A stretch of 64,000 nt of DNA from Bos javanicus. Its lineage: Eukaryota; Chordata; Mammalia; Artiodactyla; Bovidae. The DNA lies in assembly GCF_032452875.1 (NCBI RefSeq), contig NW_026893682.1:248001-312000 (forward strand), written 5' to 3'. Of this stretch, positions 23,026 to 36,434 are shown one piece after another (positions within the stretch are counted from its first letter, which is position 1; every line of letters starts with the position of its first letter). The translations under genes were made by a program, and so were the position numbers. Under the pieces are notes generated by a model, which made no database searches, was not told where the DNA came from, and was given only the letters and a program-made list of their open reading frames with translations.

Positions 23026-25305
23026 ATCAGTGTATGATAGCAAACATGATCAGTGCATGATCAGTCACATGATCAGCGCCATTAAGTCACGTGATCACTA
23101 CATGATAGTCATGTGATCAGTCCATGCTCAGTCACGGTATCAGTGCATGATCAGCCACGTGATCAGTGCATGATAGCCACGTGATCAGTGCATGATCAGC
23201 CACGTGATCAGTGCATGATCAGTCACGTGATCAGTGCATGATCAGCCACGTGATCAGTGCATGATCAGTCACGTGATCAGTGCATGATCAGCCACGTGAT
23301 CAGTGCATGATCAGCCACGTGATCAGTGCATGATCAGTCACGTGATCAGTGCATGATCAGTCACGTGATCAGTGCATGATCAGCCACGTGATCAGTGCAT
23401 GATCAGCCACGTGATCAGTGCATGATCAGTCACGTGATCAGTGCATGATCAGTCACGTGACCAGTACATGGTAGCTACGTGATCATTGCATGATCAGCCA
23501 CGTGATCAGTGCATGATAGCCACGTGATCAGTGCATGATAGCCACGTGATCAGTGCATGATCAGTCACGTGATCAGTGCATGATCAGCCACGTGATCAGT
23601 GCATGATATCCACGTGATCAGTGCATGACAGCCACGTGATCAGTGCATGATAGCCACGTGATCAGTGCATGATCAGTCACGTGATCATGTGTGATCAGCC
23701 ACGTGATCAGTGCATGATCAGCCACGTGATCAGTGCATGATCAATTACGTGATCAGTGCATGATCAGTCACGTGACCAGTACATGGTTGCTACGTGATCA
23801 GTGCATGATCAGCCACGTGATCAGTGCATGATAGCCACGTGATCAGTGCATGATCAGTCACGTGATCAGTGCATGATCAGTCACGTGATCAGTGCATGAT
23901 CATTTACGTGATCAGTGCATGATCAGTCACGTGCCAGTATATGGTAGCTACGTGATCATTGCATGACAGCCACGTGATCAGTGCATGATAGCCACGTGAT
24001 GTGCATGAGTTACGTGAGCAGAGTATGATCAGCCACGTGATCAGTGCATGAGTGCCACGTGATCAGTGCATGATAGCCACGTGACAGGTGTGATCAGCCA
24101 CGTGATCAGTGCATGATCAGCCACGTGATCAGTGCATGATAGCCACGTGATCAGTGCATGATCAGTTACGTGAGCAGTGTATGATCAGCCACGTGATCAG
24201 TGCATGATCAGACACGTGATCAGTGCATGATCAGCCACGTGATCAGTGCATGATATCCACGTGATCAGTGCATGATCATCACGTGATCAGTGCATGATCA
24301 GCCACGTGATCAGTGCATGATCAGCCACGTGATCAGTGCATGATCAGTCACGTGATCAGTGCATGATCAGCCACGTGATCAGTGCATGATCAGTCACGTG
24401 ATCAGTGCATGATCAGCCACGTGATCAGTGCATGATAGCCACGTGATCAGTGCATGATCAGTCACGTGATCAGTGCATGATCAGTCATGTGATCAGTGCA
24501 TGATCAGCCACGTGATCAGTGCATGATCAGCCACGTGATCAGTGCATGATCAGTCACGTGATCAGTGCATGATCAGTCACGTGATCAGTGCATGATAGCT
24601 ACGTGATCAGTGCATGATCAGCCACGTGATCAGTGCATGATAGCCACGTGATCAGTGCATGATAGCCACGTGATCAGTGCATGATCAGTCACGTGATAGT
24701 GTGTGATCAGCCACGTGATCAGTGCATGATAGCCACGTGATCAGTGCATGATCAGCCACGTGATCAGTGCATGATAGCCACGTGATCAGTGCATGATCAG
24801 TCACGTGATGCATGATCAGCCACGTGATCAGTGCATGATCAGTCACGTGATCAGTACATGATCAGTCACGTGAACAGTGCATGATCATTTACGTGATCAG
24901 TGCATGATCAGTCACGTGACCAGTATATGGTAGCTACGTGATCATTCCATGACGAGCCACGTGAGCAGTGCATGATAGCCACGTGATGTGTGCATGAGTT
25001 ACGTGAGCAGAGTATGATCAGCCACGTGATCAGTGCATGATATGTCACGTGACAGGTGTGTGATCAGCCACGTGAACAGTGCATGTTCAGCCACGTGATC
25101 AGTGCATGATAGCCACGTGATCAGTGCATGATCAGTTACGTGAGCAGTGTATGATCAGCCACGTGATCAGTGCATGGTCAGACACGTGAACAGTGTATGA
25201 TCAGCCACGTGATCAGTGCATGATATCCAAGTGATCAGTGCATGATCATCACGTGATCAGTGTATGATCAGCCACGTGAACAGTGCATGCTCAGTCACGT
25301 GATCT
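23026..25305 (+). repeat. Truncated R, spacer, D-less unit and L before D12
   Basis: Mostly consensus. A softened L (GATCATTTACG near 23,890; GAGTGCC near 24,050; GATATCCACG near 24,250) ends without D. A second L, from about 24,830, leads into D12 and lacks the GAGTGCC monomer pair, going straight to GATATGTCACG. Confidence 0.87.
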
Positions 25306-25552
25306 GGGCCTGCTGAGCTGCGTGATTACTGTCTGCTCATCTGCTTGACAATTGCCAGCTGAGCTGCACGATTCCTGCCTGTCATCTGCTTGACAATTGC
25401 CAGCTGTGCTGCGTAATTCCTGCCTGCTCAGCTGCTTGATTATTGCCAGCTGAGCAGCATGATTCCTCACACCTGAGTTCCATGATTATTGCCTGCTGAC
25501 TGTTTGATTCGTGCCTACTCAGCTCTTTGTTTATTGCCTCCAGAGGCACATG
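25306..25552 (+). repeat. D block 12
   Basis: 247-bp reference form with full R to GATCATGGCATG near 26,010. Confidence 0.95.
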
Positions 25553-28172
25553 ATCAGTGTATGATAGCAAACATGATCAGCGCATGATCAGTCACATGAT
25601 CAGCGCCATTAAGTCACGTGATCACTACATGATAGTCATGTGATCAGTCCATGCTCAGTCACGGTATCAGTGCATGATCAGCCACGTGATCAGTGCATGA
25701 TCTGTCACATGATTAGTGTATGATCATCCACGTGATCAGTGCATGGGCAGTCATGTGATCAGTGCATGATATAGACGTGATCAGTGCATGATCAGTCTCG
25801 TGATCAGTGCATGATAGCCACGTGATCAGTGCATGATCAGTCACCTGATGGGTGTATGATCATTCACGTGACCTGTACATGGTAGCTACATGATCATTGC
25901 ATGATCAGCCACGTGAGTAGTGCATGATAGCCACGTGATCACTGCATGATCAGTCACGTGATCAGTGCATGATCAGTCATGTGACCAGTACATGGTAGCT
26001 GCGTGATCATGGCATGATCAGCCACGTGAGCAGTGCATGATAGCCACGTGATCAGTGCATGATCAGACACGTGATCAGTGCATGATCAGTCACGTGATCA
26101 GTGCATGATCAGCCACGTGATCAGTGCATGATCAGGCACGTGATCAGTGTATGTCAGCCACGTGATCAGTGCATGATAGCCACGTGATCAGTGCATGATC
26201 AGTCACGTGATCAGTGCATGATCAGTTACGTGATCAGTGCATGATCAGCCACGTGATCAGTGCATGATCAGCCACGTGATCAGTGCATGATCAATTACGT
26301 GATCAGTGCATGATCAGTCACGTGACCAGTACATGATAGCTACGTGATCATTGCATGATCAGCCACGTGATCAGTGCATGATAGCCACGTGATCAGTGCA
26401 TGATAGCCACGTGATCAGTGCATGATCAGTCATGTGATACGTGTGTGATCAGCCACGTGATCAGTGCATGATATCCACGTGATCAGTGCATGACAGCCAC
26501 GTGATCAGTGCATGAGAGCCACGTGATCAGTGCATGATCAGTCACGTGATACATGTGTGATCAGCCACGTGATCAGTGCATGATCAGCCACGTGATCAGT
26601 GCATGATCAATTACGTGATCAGTGCATGATCAGTCACGTGACAGTACATGGTTGCTACGTGATCAGTGCATGATCAGCCACGTGATCAGTGCATGATAGC
26701 CACGTGATCAGTGCATGATCAGTCACGTGATCAGTGCATGATCAGTCACGTGAACAGTGCATGATCATTTACGTGATCAGTGCATGATCAGTCACGTGCC
26801 AGTATATGGTTGCTACGTGATCATTCCATGACAGCCACGTGAGCAGTGCATGATAGCCACGTGATGTGTGCATGAGTTACGTGAGCAGAGTATGATCAGC
26901 CACGTGATCAGTGCATGAGTGCCACGTGATCAGTGCATGATATGCCACGTGACAGTGATCAGCCACGTGATCAGTGCATGATCAGCCACGTGATCAGTGC
27001 ATGATAGCCACGTGATCAGTGCATGATCAGTCACGTGATCAGTGCATGATCAGCCACGTGATCAGTGCATGATCAGTCACGTGATCAGTGTATGATCAGC
27101 CACGTGATCAGTGCATGATATCCACGTGATCAGTGCATGATCATCACGTGATCAGTGCATGATCAGCCACGTGATCAGTGCATGATCAGCCACGTGATCA
27201 GTGCATGATCAGTCACGTGATCAGTGCATGATCAGCCACGTGATCAGTGCATGATCAGCCACGTGATCAGTGCATGATCAGCCACGTGATCAGTGCATGA
27301 TAGCCACGTGATCAGTGCATGATCAGTCACGTGATCAGTGCATGATCAGTCATGTGATCAGTGCATGATCAGCCACGTGATCAGTGCATGATCAGCCACG
27401 TGATCAGTGCATGATCAGTCACGTGATCAGTGCATGATCAGTCACGTGATCAGTGCATGATAGCCACGTGATCAGTGCATGATCAGCCACGTGATCAGTG
27501 CATGATAGCCACGTGATCAGTGCATGATAGCCACGTGATCAGTGCATGATCAGTCACGTGATGTGTGTGATCAGCCACGTGATCAGTGCATGATAGCCAC
27601 GTGATCAGTGCATGATCAGCCACGTGATCAGTGCATGATCAGCCACGTGATCAGTGCATGATCAGTCACGTGATCAGTGTGATCAGCCACGTGATCAGTG
27701 CATGATCAGTCACGTGATCAGTGCATGATCAGTCACGTGAACAGTGCATGATCATTTACGTGATCAGTGCATGATCAGTCACGTGACCAGTATATGGTAG
27801 CTACGTGATCATTCCATGACGAGCCACGTGAGCAGTGCATGATAGCCACGTGATGTGTGCATGAGTTACGTGAGCAGTGTATGATCAGCCACGTGATCAG
27901 TGCATGATATGTCACGTGACAGGTGTGTGATCAGCCACGTGAACAGTGCATGTTCAGCCACGTGATCAGTGCATGATAGCCACGTGATCAGTGCATGATC
28001 AGTTACGTGAGCAGTGTATGATCAGCCACGTGATCAGTGCATGGTCAGACACGTGAACAGTGTATGATCAGCCACGTGATCAGTGCATGATATCCAAGTG
28101 ATCAGTGCATGATCATCACGTGATCAGTGTATGATCAGCCACGTGAACAGTGCATGCTCAGTCACGTGATCT
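25553..28172 (+). repeat. R, spacer, D-less unit and L before D13
   Basis: The D-less L remnant is at about 26,760-27,150. The L before D13 also lacks the GAGTGCC pair, as before D12, so these two L copies share a recent ancestor. No gene is seen. Confidence 0.87.
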
Positions 28173-28419
28173 GGGCCTGCTGAGCTGCGTGATTACTGTC
28201 TGCTCATCTGCTTGACAATTGCCAGCTGAGCTGCACGATTCCTGCCTGTCATCTGCTTGACAATTGCCAGCTGTGCTGCGTAATTCCTGCCTGCTCAGCT
28301 GCTTGATTATTGCCAGCTGAGCAGCATGATTCCTCACACCTGAGTTCCATGATTATTGCCTGCTGACTGTTTGATTCGTGCCTACTCAGCTCTTTGTTTA
28401 TTGCCTCCAGAGGCACATG
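28173..28419 (+). repeat. D block 13
   Basis: 247-bp reference form with full R. The next D starts only 1360 bp later, the shortest interval in the window. Confidence 0.95.
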
Positions 28420-29532
28420 ATCAGTGTATGATAGCAAACATGATCAGCGCATGATCAGTCACATGATCAGCGCCATTAAGTCACGTGATCACTACATGAT
28501 AGTCATGTGATCAGTCCATGCTCAGTCACGGTATCAGTGCATGATCAGCCACGTGATCAGTGCATGATCTGTCACATGATTAGTGCATGATCATCCACGT
28601 GATCAGTGCATGGGCAGTCATGTGATCAGTGCATGATATAGACGTGATCAGTGCATGATCAGTCTCGTGATCAGTGCATGATAGCCACGTGATCAGTGCA
28701 TGATCAGTCACCTGATGGGTGTATGATCATTCACGTGACCTGTACATGGTAGCTACATGATCATTGCATGATCAGCCACGTGAGTAGTGCATGATAGCCA
28801 CGTGATCACTGCATGATCAGTCACGTGATCAGTGCATGATCAGTCATGTGACCAGTACATGGTAGCTGCGTGATCATGGCATGATCAGCCACGTGATCAG
28901 TGCATGATAGCCACGTGATCAGTGCATGATCAGTCACGTGATCAGTGCATGATCAGTCACGTGATCAGTGCATGATCAGCCACGTGATCAGTGCATGATC
29001 AGCCACGTGATCAGTGCATGATCAATTACGTGATCAGTGCATGATCAGTCACGTGATCAGTGCATGATAGCTACGTGATCAGTGCATGATCAGCCACGTG
29101 ATCAGTGCATGATAGCCACGTGATCAGTGCATGATCAGCCACGTGATCAGTGCATGATCAGTCACGTGATCAGTGTGATCAGCCACGTGATCAGTGCATG
29201 ATAGCCACGTGATCAGTGCATGATCAGCCACGTGATCAGTGCATGAGTGCCACGTGATCAGTGCATGATATGTCACGTGACAGTGTGTGATCAGCCACGT
29301 GATCAGTGCATGATCAGCCACGTGATCAGTGCATGATAGCCACGTGATCAGTGCATGATCAGTTACGTGAGCAGTGTATGATCAGCCACGTGATCAGTGC
29401 ATGGTCAGACACGTGAACAGTGTATGATCAGCCACGTGATCAGTGCATGATATCCAAGTGATCAGTGCATGATCATCACGTGATCAGTGTATGATCAGCC
29501 ACGTGAACAGTGCATGCTCAGTCACGTGATCT
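28420..29532 (+). repeat. R, short spacer and partial L before D14
   Basis: Full R, then a shortened middle and the last third of L (GAGTGCC near 29,245, GGTCAGACACG, GATATCCAAG). A 65-codon minus-strand open frame at 29,124-29,321 falls in ordinary monomers and is a chance product of mixed 22- and 23-bp units. Confidence 0.88.
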
Positions 29533-29779
29533 GGGCCTGCTGAGCTGCGTGATTACTGTCTGCTCATCTGCTTGACAATTGCCAGCTGAGCTGCACGATT
29601 CCTGCCTGTCATCTGCTTGACAATTGCCAGCTGTGCTGCGTAATTCCTGCCTGCTCAGCTGCTTGATTATTGCCAGCTGAGCAGCATGATTCCTCACAGC
29701 TGAGTTCCATGATTATTGCCTGCTGACTGTTTGATTCGTGCCTACTCAGCTCTTTGTTTATTGCCTCCAGAGGCACATG
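29533..29779 (+). repeat. D block 14 (CACAGCTGAG allele)
   Basis: 247 bp with CACAGCTGAG as in D1 and D4 but GATCTGGGCC at the left edge. R is truncated after CACGGTATCAG, as for D4. Confidence 0.94.
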
Positions 29780-32064
29780 ATCAGTGTATGATAGCAAACA
29801 TGATCAGCGCATGATCAGTCACATGATCAGCGCCATTAAGTCACGTGATCACTACATGATAGTCATGTGATCAGTCCATGCTCAGTCACGGTATCAGTGC
29901 ATGATCAGCCACGTGATCAGTGCATGATAGCCACGTGATCAGTGCATGATCAGCCACGTGATCAGTGCATGATCAGTCACGTGATCAGTGCATGATCAGC
30001 CACGTGATCAGTGCATGATCAGTCACGTGATCAGTGCATGATCAGCCACGTGATCAGTGCATGATCAGCCACGTGATCAGTGCATGATCAGTCACGTGAT
30101 CAGTGCATGATCAGTCACGTGATCAGTGCATGATCAGCCACGTGATCAGTGCATGATCAGCCACGTGATCAGTGCATGATCAGTCACGTGATCAGTGCAT
30201 GATCAGTCACGTGACCAGTACATGGTAGCTACGTGATCATTGCATGATCAGCCACGTGATCAGTGCATGATAGCCACGTGATCAGTGCATGATAGCCACG
30301 TGATCAGTGCATGATCAGTCACGTGATCGTGTGTGATCAGCCACGTGATCAGTGCATGATATCCACGTGATCAGTGCATGATCAGCCACGTGATCAGTGC
30401 ATGATAGCCACGTGATCAGTGCATGATCAGTCACGTGATCATGTGTGATCAGCCACGTGATCAGTGCATGATCAGCCACGTGATCAGTGCATGATCAATT
30501 ACGTGATCAGTGCATGATCAGTCACGTGACCAGTACATGGTTGCTACGTGATCGTTGCATGATCAGCCACGTGAGCAGTGCATGATAGCCACGTGATCAG
30601 TGCATGATCAGTCACGTGATCAGTGCATGATCAGTCACGTGATCAGTGCATGATCATTTACGTGATCAGTGCATGATCAGTCACGTGCCAGTATATGATA
30701 GCTACGTGATCATTGCATGACAGCCACGTGATCAGTGCATGATAGCCACGTGATCAGTGCATGAGTTACGTGAGCAGTGTATGATCAGCCACGTGATCAG
30801 TGCATGAGTGCCACGTGATCAGTGCATGATAGCCACGTGACAGTGTGTGATCAGCCACGTGATCAGTGCATGATCAGCCACGTGATCAGTGCATGATAGC
30901 CACGTGATCAGTGCATGATCAGTCACGTGAGCAGTGTATGATCAGCCACGTGATCAGTGCATGATCAGACACGTGATCAGTGCATGATCAGCCACGTGAT
31001 CAGTGCATGATATCCACGTGATCAGTGCATGATCATCACGTGATCAGTGCATGATCAGCCACGTGATCAGTGCATGATCAGCCACGTGATCAGTGCATGA
31101 TCAGTCACGTGATCAGTGCATGATCAGCCACGTGATCAGTGCATGATCAGGCACGTGATCAGTGCATGATCAGCCACGTGATCAGTGCATGATAGCCACG
31201 TGATCAGTGCATGATCAGTCACGTGATCAGTGCATGATCAGTCACGTGATCAGTGCATGATCAGCCACGTGATCAGTGCATGATCAGCCACGTGATCAGT
31301 GCATGATCAATCACGTGATCAGTGCATGATCAGTCACGTGATCAGTGCATGATAGCTACGTGATCAGTGCATGATCAGCCACGTGATCAGTGCATGATAG
31401 CCACGTGATCAGTGCATGATAGCCACGTGATCAGTGCATGATCAGTCACGTGATAGTGTGTGATCAGCCACGTGATCAGTGCATGATATCCACGTGATCA
31501 GTGCATGATCAGCCACGTGATCAGTGCATGATAGCCACGTGATCAGTGCATGATCAGTCACGTGATCAGTGTGATCAGCCACGTGATCAGTGCATGATCA
31601 GTCACGTGATCAGTACATGATCAGTCACGTGAACAGTGCATGATCATTTACGTGATCAGTGCATGATCAGTCACGTGACCAGTATATGGTTGCTACGTGA
31701 TCATTCCATGACGAGCCACGTGAGCAGTGCATGATAGCCACGTGATGTGTGCATGAGTTACGTGAGCAGAGTATGATCAGCCACGTGATCAGTGCATGAG
31801 TGCCACGTGATCAGTGCATGATATGTCACGTGACAGGTGTGTGATCAGCCACGTGAACAGTGCATGTTCAGCCACGTGATCAGTGCATGATAGCCACGTG
31901 ATCAGTGCATGATCAGTTACGTGAGCAGTGTATGATCAGCCACGTGATCAGTGCATGGTCAGACACGTGAACAGTGTATGATCAGCCACGTGATCAGTGC
32001 ATGATATCCAAGTGATCAGTGTATGATCAGCCACGTGAACAGTGCATGCTCAGTCACGTGATCT
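29780..32064 (+). repeat. Truncated R, spacer, D-less unit and L before D15
   Basis: Consensus-rich. D-less L remnant at about 30,655-31,040. The L before D15 lacks the GATCATCACG monomer just upstream of D (GATATCCAAG runs straight into GTGTATGATCAG). Confidence 0.86.
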
Positions 32065-32311
32065 GGGCCTGCTGAGCTGCGTGATTACTGTCTGCTCATC
32101 TGCTTGACAATTGCCAGCTGAGCTGCACGATTCCTGCCTGTCATCTGCTTGACAATTGCCAGCTGTGCTGCGTAATTCCTGCCTGCTCAGCTGCTTGATT
32201 ATTGCCAGCTGAGTAGCATGATTCCTCACACCTGAGTTCCATGATTATTGCCTGCTGACTGTTTGATTCGTGCCTACTCAGCTCTTTGTTTATTGCCTCC
32301 AGAGGCACATG
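32065..32311 (+). repeat. D block 15
   Basis: 247 bp, CACACCTGAG. Private changes GCTGAGTAGCATG and GATAGTAAAC. The second removes the minus-strand TTG from which the short frame of other copies starts, further evidence that the frame is not maintained. Confidence 0.95.
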
Positions 32312-33427
32312 ATCAGTGTATGATAGTAAACATGATCAGCGCATGATCAGTCACATGATCAGCGCCATTAAGTCACGTGATCACTACATGATAGTCATGT
32401 GATCAGTCCATGCTCAGTCACGGTATCAGTGCATGATCAGCCACGTGATCAGTGCATGATCTGTCACATGATTAGTGCATGATCATCCACGTGATCAGTG
32501 CATGGGCAGTCATGTGATCAGTGCATGATATAGACGTGATCAGTGCATGATCAGTCTCGTGATCAGTGCATGATAGCCACGTGATCAGTGCATGATCAGT
32601 CACCTGATGGGTGTATGATCATTCACGTGACCTGTACATGGTAGCTACATGATCATTGCATGATCAGCCACGTGAGTAGTGCATGATAGCCACGTGATCA
32701 GTGCATGATCAGTCACGTGATCAGTGCATGATCAGTCATGTGACCAGTACATGGTAGCTGCGTGATCATGGCATGATCAGCCACGTGATCAGTGCATGAT
32801 AGCCACGTGATCAGTGCATGATCAGTCACGTGATCAGTGCATGATCAGTCACGTGATCAGTGCATGATCAGCCACGTGATCAGTGCATGATCAGCCACGT
32901 GATCAGTGCATGATCAATTACGTGATCAGTGCATGATCAGTCACGTGATCAGTACATGATAGCTACGTGATCAGTGCATGATCAGCCACGTGATCAGTGC
33001 ATGATCAGCCACGTGATCAGTGCATGATCAGCCACGTGATCAGTGCATGATCAGTCACGTGATAGTGTGTGATCAGCCACGTGATCAGTGCATGATAGCC
33101 ACGTGATCAGTGCATGATCAGCCACGTGATCAGTGCATGAGTGCCACGTGATCAGTGCATGATATGTCACGTGACAGGTGTGTGATCAGCCACGTGAACA
33201 GTGCATGTTCAGCCACGTGATCAGTGCATGATAGCCACGTGATCAGTGCATGATCAGTTACGTGAGCAGTGTATGATCAGCCACGTGATCAGTGCATGGT
33301 CAGACACGTGAACAGTGTATGATCAGCCACGTGATCAGTGCATGATATCCAAGTGATCAGTGCATGATCATCACGTGATCAGTGTATGATCAGCCACGTG
33401 AACAGTGCATGCTCAGTCACGTGATCT
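32312..33427 (+). repeat. R, short spacer and partial L before D16
   Basis: Same compact layout as D13 to D14 (1363 against 1360 bp start to start), suggesting one origin for these two intervals. Confidence 0.87.
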
Positions 33428-33674
33428 GGGCCTGCTGAGCTGCGTGATTACTGTCTGCTCATCTGCTTGACAATTGCCAGCTGAGCTGCACGATTCCTGC
33501 CTGTCATCTGCTTGACAATTGCCAGCTGTGCTGCGTAATTCCTGCCTGCTCAGCTGCTTGATTATTGCCAGCTGAGCAGCATGATTCCTCACACCTGAGT
33601 TCCATGATTATTGCCTGCTGACTGTTTGATTCGTGCCTACTCAGCTCTTTGTTTATTGCCTCCAGAGGCACATG
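33428..33674 (+). repeat. D block 16
   Basis: 247-bp reference form with full R to about 34,135. Confidence 0.95.
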
Positions 33675-34414
33675 ATCAGTGTATGATAGCAAACATGATC
33701 AGCGCATGATCAGTCACATGATCAGCGCCATTAAGTCACGTGATCACTACATGATAGTCATGTGATCAGTCCATGCTCAGTCACGGTATCAGTGCATGAT
33801 CAGCCACGTGATCAGTGCATGATCTGTCACATGATTAGTGTATGATCATCCACGTGATCAGTGCATGGGCAGTCATGTGATCAGTGCATGATATAGACGT
33901 GATCAGTGCATGATCAGTCTCGTGATCAGTGCATGATAGCCACGTGATCAGTGCATGATCAGTCACCTGATGGGTGTATGATCATTCACGTGACCTGTAC
34001 ATGGTAGCTACATGATCATTGCATGATCAGCCACGTGAGTAGTGCATGATAGCCACGTGATCAGTGCATGATCAGTCACGTGATCAGTGCATGATCAGTC
34101 ATGTGACCAGTACATGGTAGCTGCGTGATCATGCATGATCAGCCACGTGAGCAGTGCATGATAGCCACGTGATCAGTGCATGATCAGTCACGTGATCAGT
34201 GCATGATCAGTCACGTGATCAGTGCATGATCAGCCACGTGATCAGTGCATGATCAGCCACGTGATCAGTGCATGATCAATTACGTGATCAGTGCATGATC
34301 AGTCACGTGATCAGTACATGGTAGCTACGTGATCAGTGCATGATCAGCCACGTGATCAGTGCATGATAGCCACGTGATCAGTGCATGATCAGCCACGTGA
34401 TCAGTGCATGATCA

Positions 34415-35190
34415 GTCATGTGATCGTGCATGATCAGCCACGTGATCAGTGCATGATATCCACGTGATCAGTGCATGACAGCCACGTGATCAGTGCATGA
34501 TAGCCACGTGATCAGTGCATGATCAGTCACGTGATCATGTGTGATCAGCCACGTGAGCAGTGCATGATAGCCACGTGGTCAGTGCAGGATCAATTACGTG
34601 ATCAATGCATGATCAGTCACGTGACCAGTACATGGTTGCTACGTGAAAGTTGCATGATCAGCCACGTGAGCAGAACATGATAGCCACGTGGTCAGTGCAT
34701 GATCAGTCACGTGATCAGTACATGATCAGTCACGTGAACAGTGCATGATCATTTACGTGATCTTTGCATGATCAGTCACGTTGCCAGTATATGGTTGCTA
34801 CGTGATCATTCCATGACAGCCACGTGAGCAGTGCATGATAGCCACGTGATGTGTGCATGAGTTACGTGAGAAGAGTATGATCAGCCACGTGATCAGTGCA
34901 TGAGTGCCACGTGATCAGTGCATGATATGCCACGTGACAGGTGTGTGATCAGCCACGTGAACAGTGCATGTTCAGCCACGTGATCAGTGCATGATAGCCA
35001 CGTGATCAGTGCATGATCAGTAACGTGAGCAGTGTATGATCAGCCACGTGATCAGTGCATGGTCAGACACGTGAACAGTGTATGATCAGCCACGTGATCA
35101 GTGCATGAGAGCCACGTGATCAGTGCATGATCATCACGTGAGCAGCGTATGATCAGCCACGTGAACAGTGCATGCTCAGTCACGTGATCA
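34415..35190 (+). repeat. Complete L module with no D (empty cassette)
   Basis: All L markers are present in order for 776 bp, ending GTGAACAGTGCATGCTCAG then TCACGTGATC. At the point where every other such L continues to GGGCC, this copy continues AGTGCATGATCAG as ordinary monomer. No D and no R follow. The L also carries private changes (CACGTGGTCAG twice, GATCAATGCATG, GTGAAAGTTG, GCAGAACATG, GAGAAGAGTATG) and the rare GATCTTTGC / CACGTTGCC subtype. Confidence 0.88.
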
Positions 35191-36187
35191 GTGCATGATC
35201 AGTCACGTGATCAGTGCATGATCAGCCACGTGATCAGTGCATGATCAGTCACGTGATCAGTGCATGATCAGCCACGTGATCAGTGCATGATAGCCACGTG
35301 ATCAGTGCATGATCAGTCACGTGATCAGTGCATGATCAGTCACGTGATCAGTGCATGATCAGCCACGTGATCAGTGCATGATCAGCCACGTGATCAGTGC
35401 ATGATCAGTCACGTGATCAGTGCATGATCAGTCACGTGATCAGTGCATGATAGCCACGTGATCAGTGCATGATCAGCCACGTGATCAGTGCATGATAGCC
35501 ACGTGATCAGTGCATGATCAGCCACGTGATCAGTGCATGATCAGTCACGTGATCAGTGTGTGATCAGCCACGTGATCAGTGCATGATAGCCACGTGATCA
35601 GTGCATGATCAGCCACGTGATCAGTGCATGATAGCCACGTGATCAGTGCATGATCAGTCACGTGATCATGCATGATCAGCCACGTGATCAGTGCATGATC
35701 AGTCACGTGATCAGTACATGATCAGTCACGTGAACAGTGCATGATCATTTACGTGATCAGTGCATGATCAGTCACGTGACCAGTATATGGTAGCTACGTG
35801 ATCATTCCATGACGAGCCACGTGAGCAGTGCATGATAGCCACGTGATGTGTGCATGAGTTACGTGAGCAGAGTATGATCAGCCACGTGATCAGTGCATGA
35901 GTGCCACGTGATCAGTGCATGATATGTCACGTGACAGGTGTGTGATCAGCCACGTGAACAGTGCATGTTCAGCCACGTGATCAGTGCATGATAGCCACGT
36001 GATCAGTGCATGATCAGTTACGTGAGCAGTGTATGATCAGCCACGTGATCAGTGCATGGTCAGACACGTGAACAGTGTATGATCAGCCACGTGATCAGTG
36101 CATGATATCCAAGTGATCAGTGCATGATCATCACGTGATCAGTGTATGATCAGCCACGTGAACAGTGCATGCTCAGTCACGTGATCT
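35191..36187 (+). repeat. Consensus monomers and L before D17
   Basis: About 500 bp of nearly pure monomers, then an L whose first part is softened (GATCATGCATG near 35,661) and whose last part is typical (GAGTGCC near 35,900, TGTCACGTGACA, GATATCCAAG). Confidence 0.88.
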
Positions 36188-36434
36188 GGGCCTGCTGAGC
36201 TGCGTGATTACTGTCTGCTCATCTGCTTGACAATTGCCAGCTGAGCTGCACGATTCCTGCCTGTCATCTGCTTGACAATTGCCAGCTGTGCTGCGTAATT
36301 CCTGCCTGCTCAGCTGCTTGATTATTGCCAGCTGAGCAGCATGATTCCTCACACCTGAGTTCCATGATTATTGCCTGCTGACTGTTTGATTCGTGCCTAC
36401 TCAGCTCTTTGTTTATTGCCTCCAGAGGCACATG
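36188..36434 (+). repeat. D block 17
   Basis: 247-bp reference form with full R to GATCATGGCATG near 36,895. Confidence 0.95.

Noticed and set aside
29124..29321. A 65-codon minus-strand open frame with repeated D-H-A-L-I-T-W
   Set aside because: A direct translation of ordinary monomers, kept open by a chance mixture of monomer lengths. The surrounding array has TGA stops in every unit.
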